Assembly: GCA_938041555.1 (NCBI GenBank)
Contig: CALIAC010000012.1
Location: forward strand, 19,303 to 83,302
Source of the DNA: an uncultured Candidatus Saccharibacteria bacterium
Lineage (GTDB): Bacteria > Patescibacteriota > Saccharimonadia > Saccharimonadales > Saccharimonadaceae
Length of the DNA: 64,000 nt
Direction of reading: 5' to 3'
Position numbers and translations under genes: made by a program. Below, in pieces: positions 34,278 through 43,731 of the stretch. Every line of letters starts with the position of its first letter. Position 1 is the stretch's first letter. Below the pieces are notes generated by a model. The model was not told the origin of the DNA, did not search any database, and was given only the letters and a program-made list of their open reading frames with translations.

Positions 34278-36587
34278 TTACTCGTTACTTTTCTCGACGA
34301 GTTTAATCATCACTGCTTCGATACGCGAACCGGGTCGATCGCCGGCAACCTCGCCGTTCTTTTTCCAGCCTTGCCAGCCCACCCAGGAGAGGTGAGTGTT
34401 GTAATAAATATCGTAGCGAGCGGCGTCGGCGGGATTGAGGCTAAGCTTGAGGGCTTCGAGCGCTTTACTCTGGCCAGTCGTGCCACAGGGCTGCGATGGT
34501 GAGAGAGTGACTGATGGGAGCCACTGGCCAGCAGTTTTTGCTTCGCACTGGATGGTGATGGGTGAACCATCGCGCAGCGATACGGCTTTGCCAAGACGGA
34601 TTGCCTCGAGATAGCGTGATTTGCCAGTGGTGCCAGCCATGATAGGGTGTGATACATCGGGCATCCAGCCGATATAGCCTACGTGGGCAGTGTAGCTCAG
34701 TTGGTAGAGATCGGGCACAGCAGTATTGGTTGGGTTATAAAAGGCACCGCCGGGTAAGCTGAGTGTATGCTTCGGCACAAGGCGCACCTCGAGTGCTTCG
34801 AGCTGTCGGTAAGCGCCAGTCGAACCAGCTGGTTGGCCATTCTTGGCCCAACCCATCCAGCCGACGTATTGCGAGTAACCTCGGTACCAGATGTCGTATG
34901 TAGCGGCAAGTTTGCCAGTGAGTAAGAAGCGGATTGCCTCGATGGAGCGGAACTGCCCTGTGGTGCCGGATACGTCGCCCGCTTGCTTCCAATCTTGCCA
35001 GCCGACGTAGCTAACATGTGATGAATATTGGATGTTGCCTGGCATACCCGTTGTGTTGTGGAGCGATGCTTTGATGGCTTCGATGCGGCGGCTTTGGCCA
35101 GTGGTACCGCTCATCATCTCATCGCGCACTTCTGGCTGCCAGCCAACCATGCCCACGTGTGAGCTGAGTGAGAGCTTGAGGGGTGATGAGTCGCCATGTG
35201 CCGCGATATTTTTATACGCTACTCCAGATGACTCAGGTGCAGGCGTTCCTTTGCGCACAAGCTTTATTTCGACCGCTTCGATAGCATTGTTAGCTCCGCC
35301 AGTTGCACCAGCCACTTCACCATTCTTAGCCCAGCCCATCCAGCCAATGTAGCTCACGTGGGTGCGATAGTAGATGTCGTACGCTTGGGCGAGAGTACCA
35401 GTTGGCTGGATCTTGACGGCGGTGATTGGCCGGCCAAGCCCTGTTGTGCCCGACTGCATACTACCCTGCACAGTGGGTTGCCAACCGCGCTCGTTGCTGT
35501 ATGAAGTATAAGTTACCTCACCATCGATCGTGAGAGCTTGCATTGCCTTGCTTTGGCCAGTAACACCTGTGATGCCACGGTTATGAATCACCCCTGTCCA
35601 GCCGACGTAGCTGCTGTGCGATCGGAAACTGATGAGTGGCCGGCTGTGCTGGGTCGAGCCAAACCAGTCATTCCACACGCGCCAAAAGTTGCGGTTGCCA
35701 TAGGCGCTGCAATGATCGCCCAGGCCATACATATTAGCTAGGGCTGCTTGATTGGGTTGATAGGGTGTGTAGGTATAGAGTGCTGCCGTGGCTTTGCTCT
35801 CGATATACACATCGCCAGCGCCGCAGCCTCGCTGCACCACATTCCATAGGATACGATTGGTCGCAAACGGCTTTTTGTACGACCACCACGGTTGCTGCAT
35901 ACTATCCAGATACCAGCGGATGAGCTGTGCTCCTGAGGCAACTTGCATCGAGAAGCCAGCATAGTTGCGATCGCAATTGGCGCTGCCGCCCGGGCCACTA
36001 TCGGGGCAGTGCGAACCCATGGCATAGGTGTATTGGTTTTGGAGGGGCCAGGTGTCAGAGGTGAGCGGGCCAGCCGACTCGGTAGCGATCTTCACCAATA
36101 ACACCTTGGGGTTGAGATTATTCTGCTTGGCAGCATCGTAGATAATTTGCGCGGCACTGACTGCTCCAGCGGGGATCGTTCCACCGAAGTTATTAGCAGG
36201 GATGTAATTGCCCGGTGTGTATTTAGGTACTTCATAATAGTCCTTGAGGCAGACATATGGTGGCCCGTGCCAACCTCGAGCAGCGGCATACTGTGCCCGG
36301 CTGATATCGCGCCGGCCGTGCTCGGTAGCAGGCTGCCGGCCATAAGTGTCGCATTGTGGGTTGAGGCTATTGAGAAACGCCTGAATATCTGCCACCGACA
36401 TATCGTCGCTATTGGTAAAAAGCAAATCATCAACGATATTACCTGCTCGCCAATCGGCTGCCGTTACCGCTTGGGCCGGGCGGGAGAGGATGGTTGCAGC
36501 ACATATACTCACACACAAAACACCAGCAAGGATATATCGCCAATATGTCGAGAAGAGACGAGCGGTGGAGTATGATTGAGCCATCAT
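34278..36587 (-). CDS. Secreted protein with N-terminal wall-lysis-like domain and nine ChW repeats
   Basis: 769 residues. A signal peptide ends near AQA (residue 40). Residues about 55-320 include LNPKVLLVKIATESAG, which recalls the catalytic-glutamate helix of lytic transglycosylases; that link is tentative. From about 325 onward there are nine ChW (clostridial hydrophobic, conserved Gly-Trp) repeats with motifs such as YVGW, GTTGQS and IEAI. They form three sets of three, each third repeat beginning YDIYY or YDIWY and ending in KLV or RLV. ChW repeats are thought to mediate surface or carbohydrate binding. The gene starts directly after the stop of the upstream anchored-protein gene. Confidence 0.88.
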   Translation of the reverse strand: MMAQSYSTARLFSTYWRYILAGVLCVSICAATILSRPAQAVTAADWRAGNIVDDLLFTNSDDMSVADIQAFLNSLNPQCDTYGRQPATEHGRRDISRAQYAAARGWHGPPYVCLKDYYEVPKYTPGNYIPANNFGGTIPAGAVSAAQIIYDAAKQNNLNPKVLLVKIATESAGPLTSDTWPLQNQYTYAMGSHCPDSGPGGSANCDRNYAGFSMQVASGAQLIRWYLDSMQQPWWSYKKPFATNRILWNVVQRGCGAGDVYIESKATAALYTYTPYQPNQAALANMYGLGDHCSAYGNRNFWRVWNDWFGSTQHSRPLISFRSHSSYVGWTGVIHNRGITGVTGQSKAMQALTIDGEVTYTSYSNERGWQPTVQGSMQSGTTGLGRPITAVKIQPTGTLAQAYDIYYRTHVSYIGWMGWAKNGEVAGATGGANNAIEAVEIKLVRKGTPAPESSGVAYKNIAAHGDSSPLKLSLSSHVGMVGWQPEVRDEMMSGTTGQSRRIEAIKASLHNTTGMPGNIQYSSHVSYVGWQDWKQAGDVSGTTGQFRSIEAIRFLLTGKLAATYDIWYRGYSQYVGWMGWAKNGQPAGSTGAYRQLEALEVRLVPKHTLSLPGGAFYNPTNTAVPDLYQLSYTAHVGYIGWMPDVSHPIMAGTTGKSRYLEAIRLGKAVSLRDGSPITIQCEAKTAGQWLPSVTLSPSQPCGTTGQSKALEALKLSLNPADAARYDIYYNTHLSWVGWQGWKKNGEVAGDRPGSRIEAVMIKLVEKSNE

Positions 36588-37163
36588 CTAGCGAATCTCC
36601 GTATCAAGCGTCTTCGTGAGTGTCTTGCCACCAAGCGGTGTGACAGCGAGGGAGATATGCCACATACCTTTGGGCAATGATCGGGCGGGCACAGAGAAGC
36701 CAGCACAGGTGGAATATTCTGGTTGGTAGATGATGGCAGCGTGCTGCTCGGAGCGCTGCTCGCTACTAGTGATCGTCAGCACGCACTGACCAGAAGAAAA
36801 GCCTTGTTCTCTCAGCTTAGTAGTCACGACGACCGTCTCGCCTGACTGCTCAGCAGAGAGCTCAATGTGCTTGGCCGAGGCTGGGACTGGCGCGGGCTGA
36901 GCCTGGGTGGTGCGCTGCTGCGAGGTGTCTTTGGTAGTATTCGTGTCGTGGGTTGTGTTGTTGTCTAGAAATGATTCTTTCGTGGCGGCATCGGTCTTGT
37001 GCTGTGTTTGTTTTTGGGCTGGTGTTGGCTCGTCTGACAGGGGCGGCAATGGGGCGGGGCGCGTTGCGATATAGGCACCATAACCACCAGCGGCGACAAG
37101 CGCAATGCCAATACTAATGATGAGTGTGAGACGTTTTTTGGATAGAGTACGTAATAATTTCAT
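36588..37163 (-). CDS. Membrane-anchored protein of unknown function
   Basis: 191 residues. A short basic start and one membrane segment (about 13-33) are followed by a Pro/Thr/Gln-rich linker and a C-terminal domain of about 90 residues with beta-strand character and two Cys residues. I do not recognise the domain. It is encoded immediately upstream of the ChW protein with no gap, so the two are almost certainly co-expressed and may act together at the cell surface. Confidence 0.72.
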   Translation of the reverse strand: MKLLRTLSKKRLTLIISIGIALVAAGGYGAYIATRPAPLPPLSDEPTPAQKQTQHKTDAATKESFLDNNTTHDTNTTKDTSQQRTTQAQPAPVPASAKHIELSAEQSGETVVVTTKLREQGFSSGQCVLTITSSEQRSEQHAAIIYQPEYSTCAGFSVPARSLPKGMWHISLAVTPLGGKTLTKTLDTEIR

Positions 37164-37405
37164 AATGATTGTGCTATTAGTGTTCTATGTCACTATAGCA
37201 TAAGCGTATTGAAAGGGGAAGGTAAAAAAGAATTTTTGAAGCCCCTTGTATAATTGTGTATTTTCTGTAGTGCGACAGGGTCGATATTTTCAAGAACAAA
37301 ATCTCTGGTGTGGAAGCAAGATAGTAACAGTTCTTTATACGCACTCATGAGACGAAGTGCAAACTAAGAAACGGAAGAAACGAAGATATGTCGAGGTAGA
37401 TCTTT

Positions 37406-38842
37406 TTATGCCACTGGTGGTACCGGTATCGGCGCATGGTAAGCCCAATAGGTGCCAAAGGTATAGTACAGCAAAATTGCCCCGCAGCCAAAGAATATAA
37501 GAGCGTGAAACACTTTAGCCGAGGCAGTATGGAACCAAATATACTTGCGTAGCCACACCCCACAGGGGATGAGGAGCACGAGTAGCGCTGTAAAATAACG
37601 TCCCTGCACTCCATCGGCATAGTATGCACCAGCACCAAAGCGAATTGGTAGCAGCGCCCAAGCGGTGTACATCGCGTATGAAACCGCCGCAATGAAAACG
37701 GCAACAGTGGTGAGGTTGGCCGCGGCTAATCGACCAGCAGCTGGGGCGAGTGCTTGCTCCTCGGCCTTATCGCGCTTGATCAGTGCAAGAAAGACCAGTA
37801 GAAAGAGCGGGATCAAAACAAAGAGCGGCAGGTGATATTTGAAGCTCGAGAAGTCGCCTACACTCCCACGCACCACGATGTCGGTGTAGCCAATGTTTGG
37901 ATTGATGTAGGTATTAAAGAGGATGCGGATAAACCTAAGTGGGTTGTGATGCAGTGGATTATCGGCTGCGCCAGATGAAAGAAGCGCACCATCATAGATC
38001 TTTTGCCAGATGAGCAGTGCCGCCAGCGACACAATGCCAGCATCCGCGATCAGCGCCCACTTATGCAGATTGAAGGGGAGCTTCTTGAAAAGTGATGGTA
38101 GCTTGGATAGCTCGGTGTTTGGGATGAAGAGTCGCCCTGGCAAAAAAAGCAGCGGGAAGAGCAGTAAACCATTAACCGCCTTGGTCAGCGCCAGCAGCGC
38201 CGCTATAGCTAAGAGGCTAGCAACTTGCTTGCGGCGAATCGGCGTTTCTTGGGTGTAGAGATTGAGCGTCATAGCGGTAATGAGGAATATCGCCACGTTC
38301 GTCATGACGTCGCTCGAGAGTGAGGCGGCGAGATGAACCATTAGTGGTAACAGCCCTATTACTGCAAAGACCCACTTACCAATCCGCACCCACTTGATAA
38401 TGAAAAATACACTCAGCGCATAGAACAGTAAGTTTGCAATTCGCCCAAAGAGAATCGTCAAACCCGTCGACCCGTTGAAGAGATTAGCAATAAAAATACC
38501 AAGCGTTTGCGGCGCATGCATAATAGGTGCATAGCCCACGGCACTGTTACATTTGCTTGTCTTGAGTTCTGAGCGGTTGATAGGGCGCGAATAATCAGCG
38601 CTGATATTGCCATGATACACTGATGATGCCCGGCCATTAACGTCCACTGGGTAGGTGCAGCGCTTGGACTCGAGGCGACCATCAGCTAGCGCATACGCCC
38701 GCAAGTAGTGCATATTCTCATCACTCACCGACAGCTGCGGCACAAAAAACGCCGACAATAAGCCAAACAACAAACACAGCGAAAGAAAGACCCGCTCTGG
38801 CCGTGCAATAAATGATTCGAATGATGCCCAATATTTCTTCAT
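37406..38842 (-). CDS. DUF2142-family polytopic membrane protein
   Basis: 478 residues from the ATG at 38842 (MKKYWASFESF). About 10-12 membrane segments, with the family features PQLSVSDENMHYLRAYALA near the start and DGVQGRYFTALLVL near the end. DUF2142 proteins resemble membrane glycosyltransferases of the GT-C kind and occur in surface glycan clusters. A TATAAT box ends 10 bases before the ATG. The gap 37164-37405 downstream holds no gene I can recognise. Confidence 0.85.
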   Translation of the reverse strand: MKKYWASFESFIARPERVFLSLCLLFGLLSAFFVPQLSVSDENMHYLRAYALADGRLESKRCTYPVDVNGRASSVYHGNISADYSRPINRSELKTSKCNSAVGYAPIMHAPQTLGIFIANLFNGSTGLTILFGRIANLLFYALSVFFIIKWVRIGKWVFAVIGLLPLMVHLAASLSSDVMTNVAIFLITAMTLNLYTQETPIRRKQVASLLAIAALLALTKAVNGLLLFPLLFLPGRLFIPNTELSKLPSLFKKLPFNLHKWALIADAGIVSLAALLIWQKIYDGALLSSGAADNPLHHNPLRFIRILFNTYINPNIGYTDIVVRGSVGDFSSFKYHLPLFVLIPLFLLVFLALIKRDKAEEQALAPAAGRLAAANLTTVAVFIAAVSYAMYTAWALLPIRFGAGAYYADGVQGRYFTALLVLLIPCGVWLRKYIWFHTASAKVFHALIFFGCGAILLYYTFGTYWAYHAPIPVPPVA

Positions 38843-38915
38843 AACACGCCTGATTATAGAGCACAAATCACAACAGAGCAAATTATGGTCTAAATCGCAG
38901 GAAATAATCAACCAG

Positions 38916-38924
38916 TGGTATACT
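38916..38924 (+). promoter_or_regulatory. Extended -10 promoter of the flippase gene
   Basis: TGGTATACT fits TGnTATACT; the box ends 10 bases before the ATG at 38935, giving a leader of about 4 bases. Confidence 0.6.
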
Positions 38925-38934
38925 AAATAAGATT

Positions 38935-40161
38935 ATGCAATCTAAAAATTATATCTGGAACTCCATCGGCTCCTTTTTGCAAAGCGCCATCTCGCCGGCG
39001 CTCCTGCTGCTTATTACGCGGCTGAATGGCATTGCGGACTCGGGGGTTTTTTCCTTTGCGCTGTCGCTCTCGGTGGTGTTTTGGGCGATTGGCTTGTGGG
39101 GTGGGCGTACTTATCAGGTGTCGGATGTGCGCAAAGAGTTTAGTAGCAGCAGTTACCTTGCCGTCAAACTCGTGACGTCGATTGTGATGATGGTAGGTGC
39201 GGTGCTGTTTTGCGTGGCAAATCACTATGATGTCGTTAAGTCGAGTATCATCATCGCGCTCGTATTCTTCAAGGCGCTGGAGGCAGTGGCCGATGCACTC
39301 TATGGTGTGCTGCAGATTCACCACAGACTCTACGTCGTTGGCTATTCGCTTACGATCAAGGCGGTAGGGGGCTTTGTGGCATTTTTGCTCGTCGATATGC
39401 TTGTGCACAGTGTGCTGTGGGGGGTGGTGGCAATTGTGGCGGTTAATGCTCTCATGCTTGTGTTGTACGATTGGCAACAGGCGCAGCGGTATGAATCTAT
39501 TCAGCTTCACATCGACCATCTCGTACCTAAGCTACGCCATGTTGGTATGATCATGCGGCGCTGCGCACCAGTGTTCCTTACCACATTTCTGACGATGTTT
39601 TCGCTTAATATTCCGCGCTATTTTCTCGATACATTCCACACGCACGAGATCGCTTATTTTGGTATTATGGCCATGCCCATTACCTTGCTCTCGCTGTTTA
39701 TTACCTTCATTATCCAGCCCAATATCGTGCAGCTGTCGGAGCTCTATCACCAGCAGAAGCGCCTTGAGTTTCACGCTCTGGTGAGCAAAATTATCCTTAT
39801 CGTCTTGGGGATTAGTGCGCTGACACTGATTGCGACGTGGCTGGTTGGAGCGCCGCTTCTTACGCTCATTTTCAATGCACGCATCACCGATTATCGCACC
39901 GAGCTACTCATCATGGTGGTGGGAGCGGTGGCTAATGCGCTGGTATCGATTTATATCAATATCCTCACCGTACTGCGCGAATTTACCGGGCAGTTCTACA
40001 TACTTTTGCTGAGTAATATCGTACTCACAGTGGTGTCGTATGGCGTGGTGCAGCACTATGCGATGCTGGGCAGTGTGCTGTGCTTTATGATGGCAGGCCT
40101 CATCCAAGCGGTGCTGCTCTCAGTAGTCTACCGCCGGCAGCTGCGCTGTATGGCTGTGTAG
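38935..40161 (+). CDS. Polysaccharide flippase (Wzx/MOP superfamily)
   Basis: 408 residues with about 12 membrane segments in the pattern of oligosaccharide flippases, including the start NSIGSFLQSAISPALLLLI and LWGGRTYQVSDV. Such proteins turn lipid-linked sugar units over to the outer face of the membrane. It is divergent from the DUF2142 gene with 92 bases between them. Both a flippase and an ABC exporter are present in this region, so at least two glycan export routes may exist. Confidence 0.85.
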   Translation: MQSKNYIWNSIGSFLQSAISPALLLLITRLNGIADSGVFSFALSLSVVFWAIGLWGGRTYQVSDVRKEFSSSSYLAVKLVTSIVMMVGAVLFCVANHYDVVKSSIIIALVFFKALEAVADALYGVLQIHHRLYVVGYSLTIKAVGGFVAFLLVDMLVHSVLWGVVAIVAVNALMLVLYDWQQAQRYESIQLHIDHLVPKLRHVGMIMRRCAPVFLTTFLTMFSLNIPRYFLDTFHTHEIAYFGIMAMPITLLSLFITFIIQPNIVQLSELYHQQKRLEFHALVSKIILIVLGISALTLIATWLVGAPLLTLIFNARITDYRTELLIMVVGAVANALVSIYINILTVLREFTGQFYILLLSNIVLTVVSYGVVQHYAMLGSVLCFMMAGLIQAVLLSVVYRRQLRCMAV

Positions 40162-40330
40162 TGCGAGTGGTCGCGTGTTGCGCCAGGGTAGAGCTATCAG
40201 TTGTTCTTATGAGAAACACCAGACTTTTGTTTTTATTTATCCCCCACTTAACCTTAAAAACCCTCACGCTCCACACCTCTCCGATAGATCGCCATAAGAG
40301 CCAACACCTACGAGACACTGATCATTTGTG

Positions 40331-40520
40331 CCAGAGCTGGAGTTAATCATCATAATTGATTTATATACATCATTGAAGCAAAGTGCGGGAGAAAATCCAG
40401 CACCGAGAGAGGCTGTGAGATTCAGATTCTCTTAGTTTACTACGTGACAAAATTGATTGTAATGATGCCCAAGGGGGAGCGGAAGATTTAGCGAGGCTAT
40501 ACAAGTTTGAACAGTGGTAG
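40331..40520 (+). pseudogene. Probable remnant of an HNH-type endonuclease gene
   Basis: The 464-base gap between the flippase and the rmlD-like gene contains a coding-like stretch. One frame reads ELIIIIDLYTSLKQ and continues to about 40423; the next frame continues with DSLSLLRDKI and ends DLARLYKFEQW before TAG at 40518. Joined across one frameshift, the start resembles the ELILALDLY helix and downstream S-LLR motif found before HNH endonuclease domains in restriction-type proteins. No start codon or HNH domain remains. The similarity is from memory and needs a search. Confidence 0.4.
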
Positions 40521-40595
40521 GATGGGTTATTAGTGCGTTTTTTATTCCATATCGACCATGCGATTTCAGATATTTCAAAAAGCTTACGCTAACTG

Positions 40596-40604
40596 TGCTA
40601 TAAT
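40596..40604 (+). promoter_or_regulatory. Extended -10 promoter of the rmlD-like/GT8 operon
   Basis: TGCTATAAT is a perfect extended -10. The transcript has a leader of about 15 bases with AAAGGAGG before the ATG at 40626. Confidence 0.75.
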
Positions 40605-40625
40605 AGCGGAAACAAAGGAGGGTAT

Positions 40626-41483
40626 ATGAGCAAGGGGATTGTAATATTGGGTTGTAATGGCCAAGTGGGGCGGGCGCTTCAGGAGATATATCCAAAGGCG
40701 ACAGCGCTAGGTCATCAGCAGCTCGACATCGCTGATGAAGAGCAGGTGCTTGGGTATGATTGGTCGGGTGTGGATGTCATTATCAACGCGGCAGCGTTCG
40801 TCAATGCCGATGGATCCGAAACGCGTGAAGGCCGCACTAAAGCGTGGCAGGTTAATGCCGTTGGCCCACGCAACCTCGTCAAGGTAGCGCTGGAGCACGA
40901 TATTACATTGGTGCACTACTCATCCGACTATGTCTTTGATGGGACGAACAAAAACCATGGTGAGGATGAGTCGCTCTCACCACTGTCGGTCTATGGTGAT
41001 GTCAAGGCAGCAGGGGATCTACTGGTTAGCCTTGCGCCGCGCCATTATGTGCTGCGTGTCTCCTGGGTGATTGGCGATGGGCACAACTTCCCGCGGACGA
41101 TGAAGCGCCTGGCTGACATGCGCATTAACCCTAAGGTTGTGGATGATCAATATGGTCGGCCAACCTTTGCGTCGGAGATTGCGCGTGCCACCAAGCATTT
41201 GATAGACACCAAGGCTGAGTATGGTTTGTATCATGTTTCTAACTCCGGACCAATCAAGTCATGGGCAGAGCTTGCCGAGGATGTATTCGAATATGCAGGG
41301 CACGATCGCGATAGGGTTGTAAAAGTGTCAACACAAGAGTATAGTAAAGATAAGATTCCGTTTGCGCCTCGACCAATGTATAGCGATATGAATTTGTCGA
41401 AGCTGCACAACACCGGATTCATCAGTGAGAGCTACCAGCCATTACTGGAAAACTACGTAAAAAACATAGCAGCGGTGGAATAA
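40626..41483 (+). CDS. dTDP-4-dehydrorhamnose reductase-like protein, paralogue 1
   Basis: 285 residues, SDR fold. The nucleotide-binding start is IVILGCNGQVGRAL; the catalytic region is YSSDYVFDG and SVYGDVKAAGD with the Tyr-x3-Lys pair. RmlD makes dTDP-L-rhamnose. A second, closely similar gene lies at 45851-46708 inside the rml cluster, so this copy may be specialised for another deoxysugar. It is followed 16 bases on by a GT8 glycosyltransferase. Confidence 0.87.
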   Translation: MSKGIVILGCNGQVGRALQEIYPKATALGHQQLDIADEEQVLGYDWSGVDVIINAAAFVNADGSETREGRTKAWQVNAVGPRNLVKVALEHDITLVHYSSDYVFDGTNKNHGEDESLSPLSVYGDVKAAGDLLVSLAPRHYVLRVSWVIGDGHNFPRTMKRLADMRINPKVVDDQYGRPTFASEIARATKHLIDTKAEYGLYHVSNSGPIKSWAELAEDVFEYAGHDRDRVVKVSTQEYSKDKIPFAPRPMYSDMNLSKLHNTGFISESYQPLLENYVKNIAAVE

Positions 41484-41499
41484 AGGAGAGAGGCAGGCC

Positions 41500-42528
41500 A
41501 TGCCCAGAGTCAAAAAGAAAATCTTAAACGTCTTGTATCAAAGTGACGATAACTACGCAGTTGTCAGTGCGATTTCGATCGCATCATTGCTTGAGAACAA
41601 TAAGACGCTCGACGAGATTCATATTTTTTATTGTGGGTATAAGCTAAGCAAGCAAAGCAAAGATCGCCTCAAAAAGTTGGTTGAAAAATACCCCAATGCC
41701 TATTTGACATTCATCAACCCTAACGCGTACCACAAGAAATTACAGAAGCTAGGCGTCAAGCCGTGGCACGGTGTGTATGTGACGTGGCTCAAGATGCTGG
41801 CGCTAGCCGATCTTGATATCAAGACCGATCGCGTACTCTACCTCAACCCACACACGATCATTACCAGCTCCCTTGATGGCTTGCTGGAGCTTGATTTTGA
41901 GAAAAATATCATGGCACTGGCCTACGACACTCTCACCAATCAGCACAAAGCAACGATTGGACTCCAGCCTACCGATGGCTATTACAACTGTGGTATCATG
42001 CTCATCAATCACAAAAAATGGCTCAAAGATGATGTGTCGAGCCAAGTCGTCGAGCATCTGTCGAAGAAAAGCGACTACGTCATTGCCGATCAAGACCTCT
42101 GTAATGTTATGTTCCGCGGGCAGATCAAGACGCTCGATATCACCTATAATTTCTCTAGTGCGTTTTATGCGTATCGGCCGCAAGATCTGCTGCGCATTAA
42201 TAATCTTAAGCAGCCGTATTTCTATAGTTACGACGAGATTATGACTAACTATTACAGTCCCAAGATTATTCACTCGCTCTACGGTATTCAAGGTAAACCG
42301 TGGGAAGTTGGCAACAAGCACCCCAACCGGCTGCTGTGGCAAAAGTACTTTGCACTCACTCCGTGGAAAAACACCGAGCTTCCACATGCCAAGAAAACAC
42401 TGGTGTGGTATCTGTATGATATCTTACCTCGCCCGATCTTTATGCAACTATACATCATGGCAGTGGAGCGCAAATTCGCTGAAGTCGATAAAGAAAAAAC
42501 CGAGACTACTGAAGCAAACGTGAGGTAG
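41500..42528 (+). CDS. Glycosyltransferase family 8-like protein lacking the DxD motif
   Basis: 342 residues. The GT8 pattern is clear: NVLYQSDDNYAVVSAISIAS at the start, HGVYVTWLKMLALADL, then GYYNCGIMLINHKKW and DQDLCNVMF. At the place where GT8 enzymes have DxD for metal and donor binding (usually LDxD), this protein reads YLNPHTIITSS, so both acidic residues are missing. It may use a different metal site or be inactive. AAAGGAG lies upstream, and a strong terminator follows. Confidence 0.85.
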   Translation: MPRVKKKILNVLYQSDDNYAVVSAISIASLLENNKTLDEIHIFYCGYKLSKQSKDRLKKLVEKYPNAYLTFINPNAYHKKLQKLGVKPWHGVYVTWLKMLALADLDIKTDRVLYLNPHTIITSSLDGLLELDFEKNIMALAYDTLTNQHKATIGLQPTDGYYNCGIMLINHKKWLKDDVSSQVVEHLSKKSDYVIADQDLCNVMFRGQIKTLDITYNFSSAFYAYRPQDLLRINNLKQPYFYSYDEIMTNYYSPKIIHSLYGIQGKPWEVGNKHPNRLLWQKYFALTPWKNTELPHAKKTLVWYLYDILPRPIFMQLYIMAVERKFAEVDKEKTETTEANVR

Positions 42529-42543
42529 CGTATATAATAAAAC

Positions 42544-42574
42544 AAACCGGCTCGAGGAAACTGAGCCGGTTTTT
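42544..42574 (+). terminator. Rho-independent terminator after the GT8 gene
   Basis: AAACCGGCTC pairs with GAGCCGGTTT around a 9-base loop, with five T bases. The remaining gap to 42915 has no recognisable gene; a 36-codon open stretch on the minus strand is protein-like but unidentified. Confidence 0.88.
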
Positions 42575-42915
42575 CGTGCAGCACGAAGGAATAATATTTC
42601 TTGATATAGAAGAACTCAAATTTTTCATGCTCTTGTCGCATCTTCATATTATTCAAGACGCACGCTCTTTTTAAGTTCCGCAACAACACTTAACTAGAGT
42701 GTTTTACAAAGAATAAAAACCAATTTTTGCATCCATCATCTTGTCTATGATGAGGCTGGATTAGTTAACAGATAAAAATGAACGAATTGCCGCTCATGAA
42801 TATCATCTTCAAGCTTTACTATGTAGTAGCGCAAGATCAAAGGGGCACTAATTCACTCGCAAAATAACCCCCCATATATTTCTATAGAGGTTAGAAGATA
42901 TTCAAATTACATCAA

Positions 42916-43731
42916 CTACGACAACAACTGATGAATGCGCGATGTAATATGGAGCCGCGCTGCCCGAGCAGCTTTATGCCAGCCAACCGATGCGAAGCGC
43001 TGAGCATAGCTAGTATATACCTCGTTTTCTTCTGCAAAGCGCACGCCATCCTTTGACTTTTCTTTGCTTGAGAGCGACTGGGCAAAGCGTCGGTATTGGA
43101 ATGTCTCAGTCTGATCAAAAGCAAGCACTGCGCCATCAAGAATGAAGTCAAACACCAAGACAAGATCTTCTAATATAGTATACGTCGCATCAAAGGAATA
43201 TCGCTTAAGCGTCGCTGTCTTCCAGACGATCGATGGGAAGTAGAGCCAGTCGCCATGACTCAGAGACGTTGCAAGTTTTTCGCCTGAGTAAAGTCCTGAT
43301 TTATGAGGTTGCAAAAATCGCTTAACACGGTCAACCAATGGGAGATATAGTTGCCCCTTATCATTAATCACTTGCACTCCTGGCTGATAAAAATCTGCCT
43401 CACCAATTGTCTGTAGTGCTACTGCTACGCACTCCGGCAAGAGCCGATCATCACACCCCACAATCATACAGTGCGGTGCCGTTACGTGCTGGACGGCAAA
43501 GTTGAAGTTATTGGTAATGCCGAGATTTTTCTTGTGTCGGATATAGGTGATGCGTGGGTCGGTGAGTTTTGTGTAATAATCGCGTGCTTCGGTCGATGGG
43601 TAGTGGTCATCAAGAATGGTTAGGTGCCAGTCGTCGCTCGTCTGAGCCAAGACAGAGTCAACCGCTTCTTTGAGGAGAGTGAATTCGCCCCAGTAGGGGA
43701 TGACGATATCGAGTGATTTATTTTTTGTCAT
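42916..43731 (-). CDS. Glycosyltransferase family 2 protein
   Basis: 271 residues from the ATG at 43731 (MTKNKSLDIVIPYWGEFTLL). GT-A motifs include LTILDDHYPS, FNFAVQHVTAPHCMIVGCDDRLLP with the DD metal site, and a helical C-terminus. The start overlaps the end of the DUF2304 gene by 14 bases, so the two are translationally coupled. It is the last gene of a three-gene operon starting at 44793. Confidence 0.85.
   Translation of the reverse strand: MTKNKSLDIVIPYWGEFTLLKEAVDSVLAQTSDDWHLTILDDHYPSTEARDYYTKLTDPRITYIRHKKNLGITNNFNFAVQHVTAPHCMIVGCDDRLLPECVAVALQTIGEADFYQPGVQVINDKGQLYLPLVDRVKRFLQPHKSGLYSGEKLATSLSHGDWLYFPSIVWKTATLKRYSFDATYTILEDLVLVFDFILDGAVLAFDQTETFQYRRFAQSLSSKEKSKDGVRFAEENEVYTSYAQRFASVGWHKAARAARLHITSRIHQLLS

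Noticed and set aside
34691..34710. A stretch resembling the D arm of a tRNA (TAGCTCAGTTGGTAGAG)
   Set aside because: It lies inside a ChW repeat of the 34278-36587 gene, and no matching acceptor, anticodon or T arm surrounds it.
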